From Opitutia bacterium UBA7441 (GTDB lineage: Bacteria; Verrucomicrobiota; Verrucomicrobiia; Opitutales; Coraliomargaritaceae): 5,302 bases of DNA. Both the position numbers and the translations under genes were made by a program. The notes below the pieces were generated by a model, which was not told the origin of the DNA, ran no database searches, and saw only the letters and a list, made by a program, of their open reading frames with translations. Position 1 is the stretch's first letter. Each line of letters opens with the position of its first letter. The DNA is taken from assembly GCA_002480015.1 (NCBI GenBank), contig DLQD01000140.1, positions 1-5,302 on the forward strand. Direction: 5' to 3'. This document shows positions 1 through 4,231 of the stretch, piece after piece.

Positions 1-95
1 AGCGCGGACTGCATCTGCCCAAGCCGCTCGCCCAGATTACTACCCAGGGCGATGTAGGCGATGATTCCGCGCGATGCGTCGTTTCGCATTTTCAT
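1..95 (-). CDS. folK: 2-amino-4-hydroxy-6-hydroxymethyldihydropteridine pyrophosphokinase (HPPK), N-terminus only
   Basis: Translating the minus strand from the ATG at 95-93 gives 31 complete codons with no stop before the left edge. The residues include the run AYIALGSNLGERL, which matches the start of the HPPK family: a first beta strand followed by the GSNLG motif. HPPK transfers pyrophosphate from ATP to 6-hydroxymethyl-dihydropterin in the cytoplasm, the folate step right after FolB. folB lies 94 nt upstream on the same strand, which supports the call. A second in-frame ATG at 89-87 is an equally possible start. No Shine-Dalgarno sequence precedes either one. The catalytic half of the enzyme is outside the window, so its integrity cannot be judged. 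The family call is strong because motif and neighbour agree. Confidence 0.88.
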   Translation of the reverse strand, partial: MKMRNDASRGIIAYIALGSNLGERLGQMQSA

Positions 96-106
96 AGAAA
101 GAGCCC

Positions 107-126
107 GAGGCTTCTGCCTAAGCCTC
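107..126 (-). promoter_or_regulatory. Hairpin immediately upstream of folK (possible attenuator or translation-control stem)
   Basis: GAGGCTT (107-113) and AAGCCTC (120-126) form a perfect 7-bp inverted repeat with a 6-nt loop. On the folB-folK message this stem ends 11 nt before the folK ATG and is followed by the pyrimidine-rich stretch CTCTTTCT. There is no run of U long enough for a standard intrinsic terminator. It could lower read-through or ribosome access between folB and folK. That role is inference; only the base pairing is seen. Confidence 0.4.
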
Positions 127-189
127 CACGTTGTTTGCAGGCGGGCACCGAAGTATGTGGGCGAGCCCCCAGACTGATACGAACACCCA

Positions 190-555
190 CTACCTGCATC
201 GGGTCACCTCCGCAGCGAAATAATCGCAGATACAATCGACCGGCACCGAGGGCTTTTTCACTTTGACGGTGACCGACTGCACTTTGGGGAATTGCTCCAG
301 AATGGCTCCAGCCATCGCGTCGGCCGCTGATTCGATTAGATTGAATCGCTGCTCGGTAAAGATCGCCTGGACGGTCTCGAAGAGTTCGACGTAATTGACC
401 GTCGACTCCGGTCTATCCTGAGTAAGATCGAGCGAAGGATCGAGTGACGCCACTACATCCACGCGGAAGCGCTGACCGAGGGCAGCCTCTTCTGCCAAGA
501 CGCCATGCCGGGCAAAGAAGACCAGTTCTTTCAGCTCAATTTTCGTGCTTTGCAT
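190..555 (-). CDS. folB: Dihydroneopterin aldolase
   Basis: The 121-residue protein cleaves 7,8-dihydroneopterin to 6-hydroxymethyl-7,8-dihydropterin and glycolaldehyde in folate synthesis. Family features seen are the N-terminal FFARHGVLAEE segment with the active-site Glu at E22, the NYVELFETV segment around Y55, the pterin-anchoring Glu in LIESAA (E75), and the conserved Lys-Pro near the C-terminus (K101-P102) followed by a hydrophobic strand. Length fits the family (about 120 residues). The frame stays open upstream to 624, but that extension reads through the GGATTAAAA tandem repeat as low-complexity ILLILLI, and family homology begins at the ATG at 555-553. That start is therefore preferred, although no Shine-Dalgarno sequence precedes it. 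folK follows on the same strand, forming a folate pair. The glycosyltransferase lies 105 nt upstream in the same direction. Confidence 0.93.
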   Translation of the reverse strand: MQSTKIELKELVFFARHGVLAEEAALGQRFRVDVVASLDPSLDLTQDRPESTVNYVELFETVQAIFTEQRFNLIESAADAMAGAILEQFPKVQSVTVKVKKPSVPVDCICDYFAAEVTRCR

Positions 556-572
556 GCGAGTAGTAGAACCGC

Positions 573-595
573 GGATTAAAAGGATTAAAAGGATA
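573..595. repeat. 9-bp tandem repeat GGATTAAAA, about 2.5 copies, upstream of folB
   Basis: GGATTAAAA occurs at 573-581 and 582-590, followed by a partial third unit GGATA at 591-595. On the folB sense strand it reads as TTTTAATCC units 18 to 40 nt upstream of the start codon, so it probably lies in the folB leader or promoter. It is much richer in A+T than its surroundings. The copy number is low, so chance slippage is possible. No protein-binding role can be assigned from sequence alone. Confidence 0.75.
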
Positions 596-610
596 AGATG
601 CGGACTTTTT

Positions 611-635
611 ATGCTAGAGGGCACTTCTAGAGCAT
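611..635. repeat. Imperfect inverted repeat between the glycosyltransferase and folB
   Basis: ATGCTAGA (611-618) can pair with TCTA (626-629) plus GCAT (632-635), giving a 4+4-bp stem with a 2-nt bulge and a 7-nt loop. It lies 26 nt beyond the glycosyltransferase stop on the minus strand. There the stem is followed by A residues rather than T, so it is not an intrinsic terminator in the direction of transcription. The rest of this 105-bp gap holds the 9-bp repeat and nothing else recognisable. Confidence 0.3.
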
Positions 636-660
636 CCCTCAGCTCTTCGCCTCGTTCAGA

Positions 661-2115
661 CTATGATAACCCCACCACCGTAAAGCCGAAGAAATAGACG
701 ACAACAAAAGGAACCAACGCCAGTTGATCCAACCAAACTAGGGTTCCGACTTTGAAGGCGCAGTAGCCTGCCAAGATGAGTTCGAGGCGCGGCAACCAAT
801 TACGCTGCACGGTGTAGTGCTTGACCTTTGTCCCACCGGCCTTGGGCGTGCGCACGAAAGTGCTGTCATTGCCGAAGAGCCCTTCGATTACAGCCTTGCC
901 ATTGGAGAGGCAGATCCCAAATCCGACGACTAGGAGGAAAGGCAAGCGTATGAGTCGCAGCTTCCAATCTCCAGGATGCCCGTAGTATTGGCAGACCGCA
1001 TAGCCGAGACTCGGGCCCAGTGCAGCCGGTACGAGTAAGGCGAGAAAGAAAAGGGAGCGATACAGCGCGATGCCTTCCCGGTAGCTAAGAATCAATGGCA
1101 GCACCAGCAGCGCGAGCAAGGCCATGTATAAATGCAGGCTATAATGCGTCAGATGGACCGTGGCTTGGAGCTTTTTGACCAGTGAAATCGGTGCGCGCCA
1201 GACGGAGGGCAGGATTTTACGCGCCGTTTGGATCGTCCCCTTCGCCCAGCGATATTGCTGGCTCTTGAACGCGCTATAAGTAGGCGGCAGTTCGGCTGGC
1301 ACGAGGAGGCTCGGTAGATAGTGGAAACGCCAGCCTTTGAGCTGCGCACGATAGGACAGGTCGAGATCCTCCGTGACCGTATCGTGCTGCCAGCCGCCGG
1401 CATCTTCAATCGCCGCCCGACGCCAGACCCCCGCGGTGCCGCAGAAGTTCATAAAGAGGCCGTTACGGTTGCGCGCAGTCTGCTCGACGACAAAGTGCCC
1501 ATCGATGCCCATTGCCTGGGCCCGCGTCAGCCAGGAGTGTTCGACGTTAATGTGGTCCCAGCGCGCCTGAACGAGTCCGCAGTTTACGTCCGCCCAGAGA
1601 TGCGGGAGTGTACGTCGGAGAAACTCCTTCGGCGGGATAAAGTCACTATCAAAGATGGCGATGTATTCCCCTTTGCAGGCCCGCATACCCGCCTCGAGGG
1701 CACCCGCTTTGAACCCGACTCGCTCCGAACGGCGAAAGACTTCGATCCAATGCCCCTGTGCGCGCAGCTTCGCCGCCAACCGATCAACCAGCTCACAGGT
1801 CTCATCGTCGGAGTCGTCGAGCACCTGTATTTCATGGCGCGCTAGAGGATAATCAATGGCCGCCACAGCCAAGATCACCCGCTCGGCTACGTTGACCTCG
1901 TTAAAGAGGGGGATCTGCGTTGTGACCACAGGCAGCGACTCCGCCTCCTCAAACTTGCCGGTAAAGCGTTGCTCTGTATCTACATCCGATAGATCGTTAG
2001 ACTGACGCTTCCGCAAAAACAGATGTATGATCCAATACGTATTCAGACCATAGAGCAGCAGAAGCAGACTACAGATCGTGTAGAGAATAAGAATAAATGA
2101 GCTGATAAAATCCAT
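661..2115 (-). CDS. Processive family 2 glycosyltransferase, cellulose synthase/CslA-like membrane protein
   Basis: This 484-residue protein probably polymerises a beta-linked polysaccharide at the inner membrane from a nucleotide sugar. It has one N-terminal membrane segment (about residues 5-34), a cytoplasmic GT-A domain (about 62-300) and several C-terminal membrane segments (about 325-345, 352-375, 390-410 and 445-480). All processive GT2 motifs are present: VLDDSDD (D100/D101), the metal-binding DSD (D156/D158), TED with the catalytic Asp D250, and QQYRW (286-290). FNEVNVAERV, GYKAG-like GFKAG, LVQARW and NGLFMNFCGTAGVWR resemble plant CslA/CslC (glucomannan and xyloglucan-backbone synthases) more than bacterial BcsA. 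There is no visible PilZ domain, so no direct c-di-GMP control is apparent. The start is the first ATG of the frame and begins the membrane segment; no Shine-Dalgarno is seen. No polysaccharide partner genes lie nearby, so the product is unknown. Confidence 0.88.
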   Translation of the reverse strand: MDFISSFILILYTICSLLLLLYGLNTYWIIHLFLRKRQSNDLSDVDTEQRFTGKFEEAESLPVVTTQIPLFNEVNVAERVILAVAAIDYPLARHEIQVLDDSDDETCELVDRLAAKLRAQGHWIEVFRRSERVGFKAGALEAGMRACKGEYIAIFDSDFIPPKEFLRRTLPHLWADVNCGLVQARWDHINVEHSWLTRAQAMGIDGHFVVEQTARNRNGLFMNFCGTAGVWRRAAIEDAGGWQHDTVTEDLDLSYRAQLKGWRFHYLPSLLVPAELPPTYSAFKSQQYRWAKGTIQTARKILPSVWRAPISLVKKLQATVHLTHYSLHLYMALLALLVLPLILSYREGIALYRSLFFLALLVPAALGPSLGYAVCQYYGHPGDWKLRLIRLPFLLVVGFGICLSNGKAVIEGLFGNDSTFVRTPKAGGTKVKHYTVQRNWLPRLELILAGYCAFKVGTLVWLDQLALVPFVVVYFFGFTVVGLS

Positions 2116-2131
2116 GTAGCTTGCGAGGGTT

Positions 2132-2161
2132 AGTCGCAGAGGAGCTCCGTGTCTAGCGACT
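2132..2161 (-). promoter_or_regulatory. Stem-loop in the putative leader of the glycosyltransferase gene
   Basis: AGTCGC (2132-2137) pairs with GCGACT (2156-2161), and AGA (2138-2140) pairs with TCT (2152-2154), with a single bulged base at 2155. This makes a 9-bp stem with an 11-nt loop that itself contains the perfect 8-bp palindrome GGAGCTCC (2141-2148). It sits 16 to 46 nt upstream of the glycosyltransferase start codon, so it may fold in that gene's leader RNA, or act as a DNA operator in the divergent region shared with lexA. The pairing is seen; the function is unknown. Confidence 0.35.
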
Positions 2162-2201
2162 TATTCCTATAAACCGGGCTTGGCGGCAAACAAGCTGCGA
2201 C

Positions 2202-2230
2202 TTGACAATGGACACTTGTTCACCTAAACA
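2202..2230 (+). promoter_or_regulatory. Predicted lexA promoter
   Basis: A perfect -35 hexamer TTGACA lies at 2202-2207. With a 17-bp spacer the -10 position falls at 2225-2230 (TAAACA), which matches TATAAT at only three of six places. The LexA operator covers the spacer and -10, as expected for a repressed promoter. Transcription would then start near 2237, only a few bases before the lexA ATG. An alternative is TATAAA at 2168-2173 with no convincing -35, which would give a longer leader with the operator downstream of the start site. Confidence is higher for the -35 than for the -10. Confidence 0.5.
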
Positions 2231-2234
2231 AGTG
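2213..2234. promoter_or_regulatory. LexA operator (SOS box), Verrucomicrobia type
   Basis: CACTTGTT (2213-2220) and AACAAGTG (2227-2234) are perfect inverted repeats around a 6-nt centre (CACCTA). Inside the palindrome, 2217-2230 reads TGTTC-ACCT-AAACA. This differs at one base from TGTTC-N4-GAACA, the LexA-binding motif reported for Verrucomicrobium spinosum and its phylum. The site ends 6 nt before the lexA start and overlaps the predicted -10, so LexA bound here should block its own transcription. The palindrome is seen directly; binding is inferred from position and known motif. Confidence 0.82.
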
Positions 2235-2240
2235 CTCACT

Positions 2241-2882
2241 ATGAAAGATCTAACCACACGCCAACAGGAAATCCTCACCTTTATCGAACACTACGAGTGG
2301 CGGAACGGCTATTGGCCCAGCATCCGCGAGATTCAGGAGAAGTTTAGCTTTAAAAGCACCAATGCTGTGATGGGGCACCTCCGCGCCCTCGAAAAAAAGG
2401 GCTCGATCGAACGCATACCTGGGCAGGCGCGCACTTTTCGCATCAACCGGCCCGACGCTCCGGAGATGAATGAGATTCCCGACGAAGCCACGGAAGTCGT
2501 CGATATCCCGGTGATGGGCGACATCGCGGCTGGCTATCCGGACCGCGTCGAGCCTGCCGGTGAGATTGGCCGCTTGCAGGTGGACATCGCCAGCGCCGGC
2601 TATTCCAGTCGCCGCCGTAGCTTCGCCCTACAAGTGCGTGGCGACAGTATGGTCGACGCCGAGATCTACGAAGGTGACATGGTGGTGGTGGAGCCCCGCG
2701 ACCCGCGCGATGGTGACATCGTGGCCGCCCTCATCGACGGCGAGACGACCCTGAAGCGCTACATTCAAAAACACGGCGAGCCTCCTTACCTGAAGGCAGA
2801 AAATAAATTCTACCCAGAGCTCTACCCCATTAACGAACTCACCGTGCAAGGCGTCGCCAAAGCAGTCGTGCGGAGTTTGTGA
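2241..2882 (+). CDS. lexA: LexA repressor, SOS-response autoproteolytic regulator
   Basis: The 213-residue protein represses DNA-damage genes and cleaves itself when RecA filaments form on single-stranded DNA. The N-terminal winged helix-turn-helix (about 1-68) starts MKDLTTRQQEIL, aligning with the E. coli LexA start, and has a recognition helix near STNAVMGHLRALEKKG (39-54). The C-terminal S24 peptidase domain (about 90-210) has the Ala-Gly cleavage site at A97-G98 (DIAAGYP), the catalytic Ser at S136 (GDSMVDA) and the catalytic Lys at K172 (TTLKRYI). All residues needed for self-cleavage are therefore present. In-frame upstream starts exist at 2202 (TTG) and 2208 (ATG), but they lie in the promoter and would place the operator inside the coding region, so 2241 is preferred. 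No Shine-Dalgarno is seen. The gene is divergent from the glycosyltransferase, and a DUF2071 gene follows after 77 nt. Confidence 0.96.
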   Translation: MKDLTTRQQEILTFIEHYEWRNGYWPSIREIQEKFSFKSTNAVMGHLRALEKKGSIERIPGQARTFRINRPDAPEMNEIPDEATEVVDIPVMGDIAAGYPDRVEPAGEIGRLQVDIASAGYSSRRRSFALQVRGDSMVDAEIYEGDMVVVEPRDPRDGDIVAALIDGETTLKRYIQKHGEPPYLKAENKFYPELYPINELTVQGVAKAVVRSL

Positions 2883-2926
2883 TGCGTGGTCTGTCAATGC
2901 GCGCTCTGTGGATGCGCGCTCTGCCT
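2882..2926 (+). repeat. Three-copy 15-bp tandem repeat starting in the lexA stop codon
   Basis: Units at 2882-2896, 2897-2911 and 2912-2926 share a 12-bp core. ATGCGCGCTCTG is identical in copies two and three; copy one (ATGCGTGGTCTG) differs at two positions. The last 3 bases of each unit vary (TCA, TGG, CCT). The first base is the final A of the lexA TGA. The period is a multiple of three, so any reading frame is kept through the array. No intrinsic terminator is visible in the lexA-DUF2071 gap. Confidence 0.85.
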
Positions 2927-2953
2927 GTCAGGTTTAGACGCGCCGCCCGATAG
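2882..2953 (+). other. Possible 23-codon small ORF overlapping the lexA stop
   Basis: An ATG at 2882-2884 overlaps the lexA TGA by one base (TGATG), an arrangement often used for translational coupling by reinitiation. It reads 23 codons to TAG at 2951-2953. The peptide repeats a five-residue pattern (M-R-G/A-L-x) three times, then ends in an arginine-rich tail (VRFRRAAR). The frame is the same as that of the DUF2071 gene, which starts 6 nt after the stop. I recognise no homologue, and the peptide may simply reflect the DNA repeat. It could serve as a coupling leader, but this is speculative. Confidence 0.2.
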
Positions 2954-2959
2954 ATCGGC

Positions 2960-3724
2960 ATGACCGACTCACCCCCGACAGTATCAATAGAGGCCCGCTT
3001 GGCGGAGCGCGCGGCACCCTCGAAGCCTGTGGTGATGTATCAGCGCTGGGAGGAGCTCCTTTTTCTCCATTGGCCAATCTTGCCGGAACTTGTTGCCAAG
3101 GATTTGCCACCGGGCTTACGTGTCGATACATTCGGTGGTCAGGCATGGATGGGCGTCGTGCCTTTTTCCATGCGCAAGGTGCGGCCGAGATTCCTTCCTG
3201 CGCTTCCCGGTTTATCTGATTTCCCTGAACTCAACCTGCGCACCTACGTCGTCGATTCCCAAGGGCGTCCAGGTGTCTGGTTTTACTCACTGGATACACC
3301 GAAACAGCTGCCCAACTGGATCGCTCGAACGTTCTTTCATCTCAATTACCGGCGCGCCCGTATGCAGCTAGCGGAAGTCGGCGAGCGCCGAATGTATCAC
3401 TCGGAGTTGTGGACGGAATCAGGTTGGGATGCCCTACAACGCTATGAGTGGGCGCGGACCGGTGCTCCTTGTTTCGCAGAGCCCGGTAGCTTAGACTTCT
3501 TTCTCGTCGAGCGTTATCGATTATTTGCCTACGATACGTTTCGCAAACGACTCTTGACGGGCAAGGTGCACCACGAACCGTATTCGATTCAGTCCGCTAG
3601 GGTGAGCAACTACTCTAGGCGCTTGTTTTCGACAAATGGCTTACCCTGCCCCGAGGACGCACCCTCCTCCGCGCTAGCTTCAAAGGGAGTCGACGTGCGG
3701 ATCTATCCTATGGAGGTGGTATAA
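2960..3724 (+). CDS. DUF2071 (YqjF-like) family protein of unknown function
   Basis: The 254-residue soluble protein has no signal peptide or membrane segment. Features typical of DUF2071 are MYQRWEELLFLHWPI (26-40), in which the family's FLHWP-like segment lies, LRVDTFGGQAWMGVVPFSM (53-71), ELNLRTYVVDSQGRPGVWFYSLD (90-112), and a C-terminal ERYRLFAYD segment (184-192). The family is thought to adopt an acetoacetate decarboxylase-like beta-barrel fold, but its reaction is not established, so no substrate is proposed. The chosen ATG is the first in the frame; family similarity becomes clear only near M26, so a start at 3035 cannot be excluded. A small stem, CCGA/TCGG with a 4-nt loop (2947-2958), occupies the ribosome-binding region and no Shine-Dalgarno is visible. 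The gene lies 77 nt after lexA on the same strand with no terminator between, so it could share the lexA promoter and SOS control. Confidence 0.85.
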   Translation: MTDSPPTVSIEARLAERAAPSKPVVMYQRWEELLFLHWPILPELVAKDLPPGLRVDTFGGQAWMGVVPFSMRKVRPRFLPALPGLSDFPELNLRTYVVDSQGRPGVWFYSLDTPKQLPNWIARTFFHLNYRRARMQLAEVGERRMYHSELWTESGWDALQRYEWARTGAPCFAEPGSLDFFLVERYRLFAYDTFRKRLLTGKVHHEPYSIQSARVSNYSRRLFSTNGLPCPEDAPSSALASKGVDVRIYPMEVV

Positions 3725-3736
3725 TCGACTACTGCA

Positions 3737-3752
3737 AGCACCTAAGAGTGCT
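3737..3752. terminator. Weak hairpin between the convergent DUF2071 and VOC genes
   Basis: AGCAC (3737-3741) and GTGCT (3748-3752) form a 5-bp stem with a 6-nt loop; the VOC stop codon falls in the loop. It lies at the junction of two convergent genes only 17 bp apart, where a bidirectional terminator would be useful. The stem is short and no U-run follows in either direction, so intrinsic termination is doubtful. Confidence 0.22.
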
Positions 3753-4131
3753 CCAGAATCTCGACTTCGTAACCATCTGGGTCAGTGATAAAAGCCATCT
3801 TTTTGCCGTCCGCAAATTTCTCACGCCACTTGCTCGGCCAGAGGTCGAGCTCGAGGCCTAGGCCTTCGAGCATTTCGCAGTAGGCCACGATGTCGTCGAC
3901 CCGGATACAGGTGTGGACGAGGTCTTCGGGTACTTTGACTTCGTAGTCGGCGGAGTACGTCAGCTCCAAATTATGGGCGCTACCGGGGATCTGCAAATGA
4001 GCGAGTTGGTTGCCGCTAGGTGATTTATCCGTGCGACGGAGCACTTCAAAACCGCATGTACGACAATACCAGTCGATGGACTTGTCCAAGTTAGAAACGC
4101 GGATGCGAGTGTGATCGAATGTAATCGGCAT
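3742..4131 (-). CDS. VOC-superfamily glyoxalase I-like metalloenzyme
   Basis: This 129-residue protein has the two beta-alpha-beta-beta-beta modules of the VOC fold. Alignment by eye with E. coli GloA (H5, E56, H74, E122) places all four metal ligands: H7 in FDHTRIRV, E56 in HNLELTY, H73 in LVHTCIRV, and E124 in DPDGYEVEILE. SIDWYCRTCGFEVLRRTD (18-35) and FITDPDGYEVEI (114-125) are strongly glyoxalase I-like. The protein may therefore isomerise the glutathione (or other thiol) hemithioacetal of methylglyoxal to a lactoyl-thioester in the cytoplasm. VOC proteins vary widely in substrate, so I give no symbol. It follows cimA by 100 nt on the same strand and could be co-transcribed or use its own promoter near 4170. 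No Shine-Dalgarno precedes the ATG. Length is normal for single-domain GloA (about 130). Confidence 0.85.
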   Translation of the reverse strand: MPITFDHTRIRVSNLDKSIDWYCRTCGFEVLRRTDKSPSGNQLAHLQIPGSAHNLELTYSADYEVKVPEDLVHTCIRVDDIVAYCEMLEGLGLELDLWPSKWREKFADGKKMAFITDPDGYEVEILEHS

Positions 4132-4166
4132 GGTGCAGGTGATGTGAGATTTGGGATGCAGGAGAA

Positions 4167-4174
4167 ATTGTATA
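4167..4174 (-). promoter_or_regulatory. Possible -10 element for the VOC gene
   Basis: On the minus strand the octamer TATACAAT lies 36 to 43 nt upstream of the VOC start, in the otherwise featureless 100-bp gap after cimA. It contains TATACA and TACAAT, each a good -10 hexamer. No matching -35 is found at 16 to 18 bp, so this is a weak call. If real, the VOC gene need not depend on cimA transcription. Confidence 0.2.
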
Positions 4175-4231
4175 AAGAAATCAGCAAACTACTTGCACGA
4201 CTAAGCGCAATCGCCAATCCACATTTACGCA

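Noticed and set aside
556..624. N-terminal extension of FolB from the ATG at 624
   Set aside because: The extra residues are low-complexity translation of a 9-bp DNA repeat, and the family begins at the internal ATG at 555.
1321..1845. Long plus-strand open frame (174 codons) opposite the glycosyltransferase gene
   Set aside because: It is antisense to a gene with complete catalytic motifs, shows no recognisable domain, and is explained by codon bias of the real gene on the other strand.
2191..2204. CAAG-N6-CTTG as a second LexA site next to the operator
   Set aside because: The arms are only 4 bp and are in the opposite orientation to the operator's arms; the site does not contain the TGTTC core. 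Probably chance overlap with the -35.
2202..2240. N-terminal extension of LexA from the TTG at 2202 or the ATG at 2208
   Set aside because: It would put the -35 and the operator palindrome inside the coding region, and family alignment begins at MKDLTTRQQEIL (2241).
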